From Saprospiraceae bacterium (lineage in GTDB: Bacteria > Bacteroidota > Bacteroidia > Chitinophagales > Saprospiraceae): a stretch of 59,872 nucleotides of DNA. The stretch lies in NCBI GenBank assembly GCA_016787285.1, contig JAEUUV010000117.1, forward strand, positions 1 through 59,872, read 5' to 3'. This document shows, one piece after another, positions 50,999-59,870 of the stretch (within the stretch, counting starts at the first letter, position 1; each line of letters starts with the position of its first letter). Position numbers and translations under genes: made by a program. Below the pieces are notes generated by a model. That model searched no databases. It saw only the letters and a program-made list of their open reading frames with translations, and had not been told where the DNA came from.

Positions 50999-53900
50999 CT
51001 AATGGCTCACCACGAGGCGGCGGATGACCCTGCTGTTTGCAGACTGGAGGTGTAGCAGATAAACGCCGGGCTGTAGCCGGCGGACATCCAATTCAAATTG
51101 TGTTTGTGCAGCCTGCTGCATGTGTTCTTGAAGGACAGTCCGACTCAATATATCCAGAATGCGGATGTCAAGTTGGGCAGGCTTCGGCAAATGGACGGAC
51201 ACGGTGATTTTTTCAGATGCCGGATTCGGATACACGCGTACCTCGAAGGCCTCTCCGGATACCTGCCGCGTAGCGACGGTTTCGGTGAGCGTGCGCGACA
51301 GGCTGTCCCAGCAGCTGTGGCTATCCATAGCATACAAAATGTAGGTGCCGGCGGGCACTCCTTCGAGGTCTTCGGTAGCCGCTACGAAGGTGGTGGTGTT
51401 CAGGTACCACGAGTACATGATCGGTGGCGTACCGCCGGCCGGTGTGACGTGTATACTGCCGTTGCTCGCGCCCGGCTCCGGGTGTTGCAGATTTTCCAGA
51501 ATGAGATACAGTGAGTCCGGCGATTCGAGGATTGTTTCCACTACCTGTGTACAGCCTTTTGCATCCGTAATAGTCAGGGTGTACGTGCCGGCGCCAAGAT
51601 TCGGGTTTTCTGCTGAATAGACCTCGTTGGACCAGACCAATGCAAACGGCCCGGTACCGCCGCTTTGGAGCGCAACTTCCAACGACCCGTCGGTATCGCC
51701 GAAACAGGTTGGCTCAACCGCAAGAAGTTCAAAAATCAGGGAATCCGGTTGCGTCAGTTCTACTTCCGCGACACTCGTGCAGCCGCTGCTTTCGGTAATT
51801 GTCAGCGTATATGTGCCGGCGCCGAGGTTGACATTTTCGGCAGACAAAACCTGATTGCTCCAGACAAAATCAAATGGAGGCACACCACCGAAAAGCACTT
51901 CGGCAAACAGCGCGCCGTCTGTGTCGCCGAAACAGTCGGGGGTTTGGAGGAGCACTTCATAAACAAGTGAGTCCGGCGACACCAGTTCAGCCTCGGCCGT
52001 GTACGAACACCCGGTAGCTTCAGTGACGGTCAGGGTGTAGGTGCCGGGACCCAGATTGGTGTTTTCAGTAGAAAAAACCTGATTGGACCACTGGAATGCG
52101 AGCAGCCCGCCGTTGCCGCCTGTCACCACGGCACTCAGGGAACCGTCGGCAGTGCCGTAGCAGGGTTGATGCACCAGAATATCCACGAGCAAGGAGTCGT
52201 GTTTCGGAACTTCTGTTTCCAACAGGTAGGTGCATCCGGTATTTTCCGAGATGGTGAGGGAATAGGTTCCCGGCGCCAGACCGGCGTTGTTAGCCGTGTA
52301 AATCTGGTTGGACCACTCGAAGAAAAACGGCCCGGTGCCGCCGCTCAGGACAGCCGCGCTCAGTGCGCCGTCGGTGGTATCATAGCAGGAGGGTGGGGTA
52401 GGGGTGATGGCGATGTTGGCCGTACAGGCGTTGCTCAGGCAGGTTTTGGCGGTATCGGCCTGCCAGGTTTGACAGCCGATTGCATCTTGAATGACAAAAG
52501 ACCAGGGCGTGCCGCCCGAAACAATTTGGCCGGCAGTGTTGGTTAAAAATGTGTACGGCGGTGTACCTCCGCTTACTGTAGCGAGCAGTTTGACACTGTC
52601 GGCACCCACGCATAATTGCGTAGCGGATAACTCCAGCGGTGTGAAATCGTAGGGCAAGGCGCCGTCGCGGATTTTCAGGCAAATTTCTCCCGCCTCGCTG
52701 CCCGCCGTGCCGTCGCGGGAAGCAATTTGCAGGAAATAGGTCTGCCCTTTGTTCAGATTTGGAATAATCGTGTAGCCTTCGCAGGACAACGGATTGTCCT
52801 GGCAAAAAACCTGTTTCAGGTTGTTGCAATCGCCTTCCCAAACAGCAAGTATGTGTTCAAATTTTGCCCCTGTGTTCACCTGCACGGAGCCGTACTCGGG
52901 CGCAATAAACTGAAACCACACGTCGTGCTCCACCGATACCGCGCAGGCGGGTTTCGGCCCGGAAAACGTAGCGCCGGTGATGCCGGCAGGTAAACACGTC
53001 GCGTTCAGGGCAACCGTTGTGGCCGTTTCACACAGGTCATTGGCAGGAGCAGGGTTTTGCACAATGGCAAGTTTCGGGCACAAATTCCCCTCCACGGTGG
53101 CGAAAACGCCGGCGATTTGTACGAAGTAGGTCTGGCCGGCAGTCAGTGTCGGCATAGTCAGTAACGCACCTTGTTCGTTGGTGGCAATTTCGGTGAGGCT
53201 GTTGCAGGCGCCCCGATACAGCGTGATGATGTGGGAAAAATCAGCGTTGGTTTCCAGTTCGAGCGTTTGACCCGGAGCAAGTGTCGGCGCCGCAAACCGA
53301 TACCACACATCGGCGCGGGCCAGCCGGTTATGCGAAGGCAAAAAGGCCGACATGGCGGCGTTGCGGTTGTTTCCTGGGGTGCAGGCGCTGTTTATCGTCA
53401 GCACTTGAGCAGTGGCGCAGTCATCGTTGACGGGGCGAACGGGGTAGGCACTTGCTGCTTCGATCCCGATGCACACTTGTCCGCGCGGCAGCCCGAAACC
53501 ACCTTCCTGTCCGGCTACACGCAGAAAATAGTGCGTGCCGGCCTGACACGGGAAAAAGGTTGTTTCGCCGGTGAACCCGTGTTCGTCGCGGTTGTCGCAA
53601 ACGACCGGGAGCGGGTTGCCGCAACTGCCGGTGAACACGTTGACCACGTCGTTGAAATCGGCGCGTGTGCTCAGCTTGGCAATACCGGTAAAATTGGCCT
53701 GCCAGCGGAACCACAGGCCGCCTGTAATCCGGTCGGAACATGTGCTTGCCGGGCCGGTGAGCAGCGCGTTGGTGTTGTCGGCAGTCGTGCAGGGTGCGCC
53801 GGTGAGCAAGGGATAAGCGGCATCGCAAAAATCGAGCGCAGGACCGTTTCCGGTCACTTTTACGTTGTCAATGCCGGCCCAGTAGCCTTGCTTGCCGCCG

Positions 53901-54937
53901 TCGGAATATTCAAAAACGATGCGCAACTGCGGCGAACGATACGGGGAAAGGTCGAAGGCGAAACTGCCGTAGTCCGGAAAAAACGGTCCGGCGACGTGGC
54001 CCTCCGTTTTCGTCAGCGGGATGGTTTCGCCCTTATCGTTTTCCAGATACACGGCAAACGACTCGTAGCCCGAATAGCGCATGATTGCGTCGTACGTCAG
54101 TTTGTAGTCAAAAAATTCCGTGCCGGAAAACCAGGGAGAGCGCAAGCGAATGGTGGAGCCGGGCGCGAGTTCGCCCTGCGCATTGTCGTCAAAAAACGCA
54201 AAACAGGTGCCGTTCATGGAGTTGCCTTCGTAAAATGCCGAAGAGCCGAGGGGCACAAAACCAAATGACCAGTTTGCCGGCCCGCTCACAATTTCCGTCG
54301 TCCATCCGGCAGGTTTTTGGCACATGTCAAAATCCTCGAGCAGCACATTGGTGCCGGTACCGGAGCCAACTACCTCAATGTTGTCAATGGCTGCGTAGTT
54401 GCCCTTGCTGCCGTTCGGGCTGGTGTAGCGAATAATCAAATGGGCCGTGGGCGATTGGGTGACGAAGGCCAGATCGTGCCGGATTTTGAAAATATCGCCC
54501 TTGTCGAGCGGCTCGTAGTTGGTCGTGTAGTTGTCGAAGCGGGCCAGCAGGGTTTCTGTGGAGCCGTCCGACACGAATATTTGCATGAAGTCACTTGCTC
54601 CGAAACGAAAATATACGTCCATGCTGCTCATAACCGTGGTATAGCCGGACACGTCGAACACAGGTGAAACAAACTCCAACATGTATCCTGGAGCAGTAGC
54701 GCCGCCGGCATCGTCGTCAATGAACAGCATGCAGGTGCCGTCAATGCTTTGTCCCTGCACGGCAGAATTTTGTGCAAAGCCGATGTTCCAGGCCGGAATG
54801 AAAGTGCTGCCGGTGATGCGTACCTGCCAGCCTGCCGGCAGGGCGCAGCCGTTGAAATCCTCCTGGAGCAAAACCGTTTGAGCGCTCAGACCGGCGGAGA
54901 AAAAAAGAAAAAAGGAGACGAGAAACCGAATACACAT
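50999..54937 (-). CDS. Large T9SS protein with adhesin-like domains and SprB-like repeats, 1312 aa
   Basis: Signal peptide MCIRFLVSFFLFFSAG to SAQ. Two related cleaved-adhesin-like domains (LLQEDFNGCALPAGW and LLEDFDMCQKPAGW, each about 190 aa) are followed by three PPC-like units (CTTADNTNALL, WFRWQA, GQTYFVQIAG). Then come about five SprB-like repeats (PTCFGDTDGSLEVAL, NLGAGTYTLTITDAKGC), the cell-surface gliding-adhesin type. A T9SS type A domain closes it (VRVYPNPASEKITVSV to IRRLVVSH). A surface adhesin or exopolysaccharide-binding filament is likely. It is near the polysaccharide cluster but transcribed from its own promoter. Confidence 0.9.
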   Translation of the reverse strand: MCIRFLVSFFLFFSAGLSAQTVLLQEDFNGCALPAGWQVRITGSTFIPAWNIGFAQNSAVQGQSIDGTCMLFIDDDAGGATAPGYMLEFVSPVFDVSGYTTVMSSMDVYFRFGASDFMQIFVSDGSTETLLARFDNYTTNYEPLDKGDIFKIRHDLAFVTQSPTAHLIIRYTSPNGSKGNYAAIDNIEVVGSGTGTNVLLEDFDMCQKPAGWTTEIVSGPANWSFGFVPLGSSAFYEGNSMNGTCFAFFDDNAQGELAPGSTIRLRSPWFSGTEFFDYKLTYDAIMRYSGYESFAVYLENDKGETIPLTKTEGHVAGPFFPDYGSFAFDLSPYRSPQLRIVFEYSDGGKQGYWAGIDNVKVTGNGPALDFCDAAYPLLTGAPCTTADNTNALLTGPASTCSDRITGGLWFRWQANFTGIAKLSTRADFNDVVNVFTGSCGNPLPVVCDNRDEHGFTGETTFFPCQAGTHYFLRVAGQEGGFGLPRGQVCIGIEAASAYPVRPVNDDCATAQVLTINSACTPGNNRNAAMSAFLPSHNRLARADVWYRFAAPTLAPGQTLELETNADFSHIITLYRGACNSLTEIATNEQGALLTMPTLTAGQTYFVQIAGVFATVEGNLCPKLAIVQNPAPANDLCETATTVALNATCLPAGITGATFSGPKPACAVSVEHDVWFQFIAPEYGSVQVNTGAKFEHILAVWEGDCNNLKQVFCQDNPLSCEGYTIIPNLNKGQTYFLQIASRDGTAGSEAGEICLKIRDGALPYDFTPLELSATQLCVGADSVKLLATVSGGTPPYTFLTNTAGQIVSGGTPWSFVIQDAIGCQTWQADTAKTCLSNACTANIAITPTPPSCYDTTDGALSAAVLSGGTGPFFFEWSNQIYTANNAGLAPGTYSLTISENTGCTYLLETEVPKHDSLLVDILVHQPCYGTADGSLSAVVTGGNGGLLAFQWSNQVFSTENTNLGPGTYTLTVTEATGCSYTAEAELVSPDSLVYEVLLQTPDCFGDTDGALFAEVLFGGVPPFDFVWSNQVLSAENVNLGAGTYTLTITESSGCTSVAEVELTQPDSLIFELLAVEPTCFGDTDGSLEVALQSGGTGPFALVWSNEVYSAENPNLGAGTYTLTITDAKGCTQVVETILESPDSLYLILENLQHPEPGASNGSIHVTPAGGTPPIMYSWYLNTTTFVAATEDLEGVPAGTYILYAMDSHSCWDSLSRTLTETVATRQVSGEAFEVRVYPNPASEKITVSVHLPKPAQLDIRILDILSRTVLQEHMQQAAQTQFELDVRRLQPGVYLLHLQSANSRVIRRLVVSH

Positions 54938-54991
54938 AGTGACTATGGTTGAACGGAGGGATTAGGTAGGATTTTTGTGCCTTAAATTTGG

Positions 54992-55021
54992 CAAATGTAA
55001 AGGTAATAGCCCGAGCGCCAA
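54992..55021 (-). promoter_or_regulatory. Consensus promoter of the large SprB-repeat gene
   Basis: On the minus strand TTG (55019-55021), 19 bp, TACATTTG (54992-54999), both perfect, 55 bases before the ATG at 54937. Confidence 0.85.
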
Positions 55022-55042
55022 CAGGATTCTGCAAACCTTCCC

Positions 55043-55050
55043 TAATTTTG
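55043..55050 (+). promoter_or_regulatory. -7 element TAATTTTG of the DUF1800 gene
   Basis: Perfect TAnnTTTG, 51 bases before ATG 55102. A second perfect match, TAAATTTG, lies at 54983-54990, two bases from the divergent promoter on the other strand. Confidence 0.6.
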
Positions 55051-55101
55051 GCTTTTGAAAAAAATCGGACAATTTTATCCGCAAGCCATAATCGAAAAAT
55101 C

Positions 55102-56616
55102 ATGCCTGCCGCCACATCAGCATTTTTTGAAAACCGCCAACAGCGCACCATGTTCATGCCTGCGTTGGCGGATTCGCTTGACCCGTATGAGCCGTCGCCG
55201 GACAAACCCTGGAACGCCCGCCGCGTGGCGCACTTGTACCGGCGACTCGGTTTCGGGGCTACGATTGACCAAATTCAGCAGGGACTGGCCATGCACCCCT
55301 CGGCCCTGGTGGATCAGTTGCTCAACGAAGCAGTAGCCCTGCCGCTACCCCCCGTACCTCAGCCGGAAGACTGGACCCAATGGACCAGCGCCCAGTATGC
55401 CAACAATTTCGGCAAAGTAGAGGAGCACCGCCGCTACCTGCGTCACCGCTGGTTTTCGGAAATGCTCGACGAAAGCGTGCGTGCCAAAATGACCCTGTTC
55501 TGGCACAACCACTTTGTCACCAAACTCTACATCGTCGGTTGCAATGCCTACACCTGGAGTTATTTTGTGCTCCTGCACCGGTATGCATTCGGGAATTTCC
55601 GCGAATTTGTCGTGGAAATGGGCAAAAACCCTGCCATGCTCGTGTTTCTGAACGGCAATGTGAACGAGACCGGAGAGCCTAACGAAAACTATGCCCGCGA
55701 ACTCATGGAACTGTTCACCATGGGCGAAGGCAACGGCTACACCCAGGCCGATGTAGTGGAAATGGCCCGGGCGCTGACCGGCTGGCGGGCCTCATTCAAC
55801 GACTGTACCCCGCACTACTTCGACCCGACGAAATACGACAACAACCCCAAGACCATCTTCGGCGTCACCGGCAATTTCGATTCCGATGCCGCACACAACC
55901 TGATTTTTCAGGAGCGCCCGGTGCAGGTTTCCGAGTTTGTCACCGGCAAACTGTACCGTCACTTTGTGTTTCAGCACACCGACCCGGCGATCATTCAGGG
56001 ACTGGCCACCACCTTCCGTGACCAGAATTGGGAACTGCTGCCGGTGGTGAAACAACTAATCAAAAGCGAGCATTTCTTCGAAGAACGTTTCCTCAACGCC
56101 CGCATCAAAAGCCCGATGGAGGTGCTTATCCCCATCCTGAAAATGGCCGGCGCCAAATCGGCAGATCATGTGGAACCGGTCTGGTGGGACGACGTCACGT
56201 TCTGGATGGACAAACTCGGGCAAGTGCCCTTCGACCCGCCGAATGTAGCCGGCTGGTCCGGGCACCGCAAATGGGTCAATGAAAGTACGCTGACCAACCG
56301 CTGGAAATTCGCCGGCCTGCTGGCTACCCTCGTGTCCAAAAACGACTTCCTGCGCGACAACCTGCGTACCCTCGCCAAAACGCTGACAAACAACAGCAAC
56401 GATCCGGCGGTCATCTCGGCGGCGCTTATTGACTTTTTCTGCGGGCAGGAACTCGACGCGATTCATTTCCAGGCCGCAGTCGAGTATTTCAAAAACGGCA
56501 TCCCGGAAGGCTATTTCACCGACGGTTCCTGGAACCTGAACTGGGACGAGGCGCCATACCAGGTGATCGCACTGCTTCAATATTTAGCCAAACAACCGGA
56601 ATATCAACTTGCTTAG
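55102..56616 (+). CDS. DUF1800-family protein, 504 aa
   Basis: Start ATG 55102 gives MPAATSAFFENRQQRTMFMP. Typical DUF1800 landmarks are ARRVAHLYRRLGFGATIDQI, MTLFWHNHFVTKL, LVFLNGNVNETGEPNENYAREL, MELFTMGEGNGYTQADVVE, ALTGWRA and PPNVAGWSGHRKW. The function of the family is unknown. It almost always neighbours a DUF1501 gene, as here (33 bp gap), so the two products probably act together. The N-terminus has no obvious signal peptide. The length is full for the family. Confidence 0.92.
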   Translation: MPAATSAFFENRQQRTMFMPALADSLDPYEPSPDKPWNARRVAHLYRRLGFGATIDQIQQGLAMHPSALVDQLLNEAVALPLPPVPQPEDWTQWTSAQYANNFGKVEEHRRYLRHRWFSEMLDESVRAKMTLFWHNHFVTKLYIVGCNAYTWSYFVLLHRYAFGNFREFVVEMGKNPAMLVFLNGNVNETGEPNENYARELMELFTMGEGNGYTQADVVEMARALTGWRASFNDCTPHYFDPTKYDNNPKTIFGVTGNFDSDAAHNLIFQERPVQVSEFVTGKLYRHFVFQHTDPAIIQGLATTFRDQNWELLPVVKQLIKSEHFFEERFLNARIKSPMEVLIPILKMAGAKSADHVEPVWWDDVTFWMDKLGQVPFDPPNVAGWSGHRKWVNESTLTNRWKFAGLLATLVSKNDFLRDNLRTLAKTLTNNSNDPAVISAALIDFFCGQELDAIHFQAAVEYFKNGIPEGYFTDGSWNLNWDEAPYQVIALLQYLAKQPEYQLA

Positions 56617-56645
56617 CATCGCTCATCACACATCACTCATCACTA
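56617..56645 (+). repeat. CATCACTCATCACT-type leader repeat of the DUF1501 gene
   Basis: Reads CATCGCTCATCACACATCAC then TCATCACT on the sense strand, filling the gap between the two genes and ending four bases before the ATG. Confidence 0.85.
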
Positions 56646-56649
56646 ATTT

Positions 56650-58257
56650 ATGAAACGTTTCGGTTCAGCCCTCGAACACGGTGAAGCCCACAGCCGGGAG
56701 CACCGCCTGTGGTCGCGTCGCGATTTCCTTTCCGCTTCGGGTCTGTTGGGTGCAGGCAGCATGCTGCTGGGCGGCCTGCCCGTGCGCGCGTTCCAACCCA
56801 CACCGCTGCTGGCATCCTTGGCGGCAAACTGGGACGACAACGACCGGATTCTCGTGCTCATTCGCCTCGACGGCGGCAACGACGGACTGAATACCGTGAT
56901 CAAGCGCGGCAGTTCGGAATACTACAACCTCCGGCCTACGCTCGGCATCCCCGACAACAAACTCTGGGCGCTCAGTGCCCAATACGGTATGCCGCAGGAA
57001 ACCAACTCCCTGCAATCGCTTTGGGCGGAGGGCATGATGAAGGTGATTTTCAACGTGGGATACCCCGACCCGAATTACAGCCATTTTCGCTCGTCGGACA
57101 TTATTACCTCGGCCAGCGACCGCAACGAAGTAGTGGAAACCGGCTGGGTCGGACGTTTTCTCGAACACGAGTACGCCGCATTCCTCGAAGCCCCGCCTTC
57201 CGTGCCGCCTGCCCTGCAAATCGGTGTGCAAACCAACCTGTTGTTCACTGCCGAGGAGGCCAATATGGCGCTGGCCGTCAGCAGCCCGCAGGAGTTTTAC
57301 CAGATCGCCCAAACAGGTCAGTTGTACGAAACCGAATCGCTGAGCGCTTCCAACCGCGACCGTGAATTGGCCTACGTTCGACAAACTGCCAACGCCGCGT
57401 TTCGCTATGCCGAAACGATTCGGGAGGCGTTCAATACCGGCAAAAACGACGTGACCTTTCCCACGTCCAACTCCCTTTCGGCGCCCATGTCCATCATCTC
57501 AAGGGTCATCAAGGGCAACATGGGTACCCGCATTTTCCTGGTGGACATCGGCGACTTCGATACCCACGTCAATCAGATGAACAACCACCTGAGCCTGCTC
57601 CAGCAACTGTCTACTGCCGTGCGGGCATTTTACGACGATCTCGCATTCGGAAACAGCGGGCTGGAAAAAAAGGTGCTCACGATGACCTTTTCCGAATTTG
57701 GTCGCACCATCTACGAAAACGGTTCCCGCGGCACCGACCACGGCGCGGGTACGCATACGCTCCTGTTCGGCGGCGGCATCGGAAACGGATTCGTAGGCCA
57801 GTACCAGGACCTGAGCAATCCCGACCCCGTTGGCGACCCGGTGTTCAGCGTGGACTTCCGCGACGTGTATGCCAGCGTGTTGCAGAACTGGCTCGGAAAC
57901 CCGCCCGAATTAGTGGATTTTGTGCTGGGCAAACCGCATCCGACCATTACCGGTCTGGTACCGGCGACTCCGCCCGCCCTCGGCGACAACGGCAAAGCCG
58001 CTCTGCTGGGCCACAACCCGCACCCGTCTTTGTCGGGGACGTTTGAAATCAAGTATTCCCTGACCCACGGCAGTGCCCTGCGGCTCCAGATTTTGGACAA
58101 GGCCGGGCACGTGTTGCGCACATTGGTCAGCGATTTTGTGCCCAAAGGCAGCCACACGTTCCTGTTCCGTCCGGCACAGTGGTATGTGCCGCCGGGGGTG
58201 TACCAATACCGGTTGATGGCCAACGGGCAGGTGTTCCAGCGGGAAATCAGAATCTGA
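56650..58257 (+). CDS. DUF1501-family protein with Tat signal, 535 aa
   Basis: Exported by the Tat system as a folded protein (SRRDFLSASGLLGAGSMLLG, residues 23-42). The alkaline-phosphatase-superfamily-like DUF1501 core shows LIRLDGGNDGLNTVI, SHFRSSDII, GDFDTHVNQMNNHLSLLQ and the metal-type motif GSRGTDHGAGTHTLLFGG. The last 70 residues (LRLQILDKAGHVLRTLVSDF to YQYRLMANGQVFQREIRI) form a FlgD/T9SS-like Ig domain. It may act as an outer-surface domain. Enzyme activity is unproven. Partner of the DUF1800 gene. Confidence 0.92.
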   Translation: MKRFGSALEHGEAHSREHRLWSRRDFLSASGLLGAGSMLLGGLPVRAFQPTPLLASLAANWDDNDRILVLIRLDGGNDGLNTVIKRGSSEYYNLRPTLGIPDNKLWALSAQYGMPQETNSLQSLWAEGMMKVIFNVGYPDPNYSHFRSSDIITSASDRNEVVETGWVGRFLEHEYAAFLEAPPSVPPALQIGVQTNLLFTAEEANMALAVSSPQEFYQIAQTGQLYETESLSASNRDRELAYVRQTANAAFRYAETIREAFNTGKNDVTFPTSNSLSAPMSIISRVIKGNMGTRIFLVDIGDFDTHVNQMNNHLSLLQQLSTAVRAFYDDLAFGNSGLEKKVLTMTFSEFGRTIYENGSRGTDHGAGTHTLLFGGGIGNGFVGQYQDLSNPDPVGDPVFSVDFRDVYASVLQNWLGNPPELVDFVLGKPHPTITGLVPATPPALGDNGKAALLGHNPHPSLSGTFEIKYSLTHGSALRLQILDKAGHVLRTLVSDFVPKGSHTFLFRPAQWYVPPGVYQYRLMANGQVFQREIRI

Positions 58258-58261
58258 GCGC

Positions 58262-59302
58262 ATGAGGCACTGGTGGACGAAATGGACGGTCTGGGAGTAT
58301 TTCCCCTGGTGGCTGGCCAATGTGCCTGTTTATGGCATTTACCTGTGGTTTGCCCTGCGGGCGCGTCATTTCTTCTTTTTTAGCAATGTCAATCCGGCCA
58401 TTCCACTGGGCGGAGCGATGGGTGAATCCAAAAAAGCCATACTTGATTTGCTCCCGGCACATTTGAAACCCGCTACGGTATTCGTGCCGGCAGGTGCAGC
58501 GCTGTCGGACATCGAGAATTTGATGCGTTCGTCGGGCATCAAGTTTCCCGTGGTGGCCAAGCCGGATGTGGGCGAGCGCGGGTTTTTGGTGCAAAAATTT
58601 GACGATCCTGGCGCTTTGGGACGGCACCTCCGGCGCTATTCGGCCGATTTTCTGATTCAGGAGTTTTTGAGTCACCCGATGGAGGCCACGGTGCTCTTTC
58701 ACCGGTTTCCGGCCGGCGGGTGTTTCGGCATTACCTCGGTTTGTACCAAGGAGTTTTTGCACGTTACGGGCGACGGCGCCTCTACCGTGCGGGAACTGAT
58801 GCTTCGCACGCCTCGCTCGGCGTTTCAGATCGAACGCCTCGAGCGCGAACAGCCGGACTTGATGGCTCGGGTGCCCACTGCCGGGGAAGTATTGCTGCTG
58901 GAGCCGATCGGCAACCATGCCCGTGGAACCAAGTTTTTGAATGCTAACAATTTAATCGGCCCGGATATGATCGCCGCTTTCGAGCGGGTTTGTTCCGAAA
59001 TCGAGGGTGTGCATTTTGGCCGCTTCGATATGAAATGCGCTTCAGTGGAAGCACTACGCCGGGGCGAGTTTCTGGCCATGGAACTGAACGGCGTGTTTGC
59101 CGACCCGGCGCACGTGTATGATCCCGAATATGGCGCTTTCCGTGCATACCGGCACTACGCCCGGCATTGGCGGATACTCTTCGAATTGCACCGTGAGCAG
59201 CGGCGCCGAGGCATACGCCCTGCCTCGTACCGGGAGGCATTTCGGATTATACAGGATTATTTCCGCTACAAAAAGCGCCTGCAGGACGGGCAGGTCCGGT
59301 AA
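58262..59302 (+). CDS. ATP-grasp protein, D-Ala-D-Ala-ligase-like, 346 aa
   Basis: Begins MRHWWTKWTVWEYFPWWLAN with a hydrophobic N-terminal stretch (VPVYGIYLWFALRARHFFFF) that may anchor it in the membrane. The ATP-grasp core shows FPVVAKPDVGERGFLVQKF, FLIQEFL, FGITSV, VTGDGASTVREL and FDMKCA (metal site). The substrate cannot be assigned, although the family ligates carboxylates to amines. The start is 5 bp after the DUF1501 stop, so it belongs to the same transcription unit. Confidence 0.82.
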   Translation: MRHWWTKWTVWEYFPWWLANVPVYGIYLWFALRARHFFFFSNVNPAIPLGGAMGESKKAILDLLPAHLKPATVFVPAGAALSDIENLMRSSGIKFPVVAKPDVGERGFLVQKFDDPGALGRHLRRYSADFLIQEFLSHPMEATVLFHRFPAGGCFGITSVCTKEFLHVTGDGASTVRELMLRTPRSAFQIERLEREQPDLMARVPTAGEVLLLEPIGNHARGTKFLNANNLIGPDMIAAFERVCSEIEGVHFGRFDMKCASVEALRRGEFLAMELNGVFADPAHVYDPEYGAFRAYRHYARHWRILFELHREQRRRGIRPASYREAFRIIQDYFRYKKRLQDGQVR

Positions 59303-59308
59303 AAAGGC

Positions 59309-59316
59309 TACCTTCG
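59309..59316 (+). promoter_or_regulatory. Near-consensus -7 element TACCTTCG
   Basis: One base off TAnnTTTG, 48 bases before the SlyD-like start at 59364. Confidence 0.4.
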
Positions 59317-59363
59317 CGGCGTTTTTTACATTTTCTCACCTTTTCAGCGCAATTCCACATCCA

Positions 59364-59870
59364 ATGGTCATAGCAGAAAAAAAAGTAGTGCTGGTGCACT
59401 ATACCCTTACCGAAGGCAACGCCGAAGGCGAAATGATTGAATCTACCCAGGGCCGCGAGCCGCTCGGCTTCATTTACGGCGTGGGTATGATGATCCCTGA
59501 TTTTGAAAAAAACCTGAGCGGACTCAAGGCCGGCGATTCGTTTGCGTTCGGCATCAAGGCATCCAATGCGTACGGCGATTACGACGAAAGTGCCATCGTG
59601 GAGGTGCCCAAGAGCATCTTCGAGACGGACGGTAAAATCCCGGACGGCCTGCTCGAAATCGGCAACATGATTCCGCTGACCGATCAGGACGGCAACCGCT
59701 TCCAGGGCTCCGTGGCCTGGATCGGGCTGGACAAAGTCAAACTCGATTTCAACCACCCGATGGCCGGCGTGGACCTGTTTTTCACCGGCCAGGTGGAAAT
59801 GGTACGCGACGCCGAACCGGCAGAACTGGAGCACGGCCACGTGCATGGCGCCGGCGGGCACCATCATTGA
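59364..59870 (+). CDS. slyD: FKBP-type peptidyl-prolyl isomerase, SlyD-like, 168 aa
   Basis: Start ATG 59364 (MVIAEKKVVLVHYTLTEGNA). The FKBP core shows EPLGFIYGVGMMIPDFEKNL, GLKAGDSFAFGIKASNAYGDY and the inserted flap (IPDGLLEIGNMIPLTDQDG). It ends in a short His-rich tail (HGHVHGAGGHHH) that can bind metal ions. SlyD isomerises prolyl bonds and, in E. coli, helps deliver nickel to hydrogenases together with HypB. Whether it serves the hydrogenase locus 40 kb away is open. Confidence 0.88.
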   Translation: MVIAEKKVVLVHYTLTEGNAEGEMIESTQGREPLGFIYGVGMMIPDFEKNLSGLKAGDSFAFGIKASNAYGDYDESAIVEVPKSIFETDGKIPDGLLEIGNMIPLTDQDGNRFQGSVAWIGLDKVKLDFNHPMAGVDLFFTGQVEMVRDAEPAELEHGHVHGAGGHHH

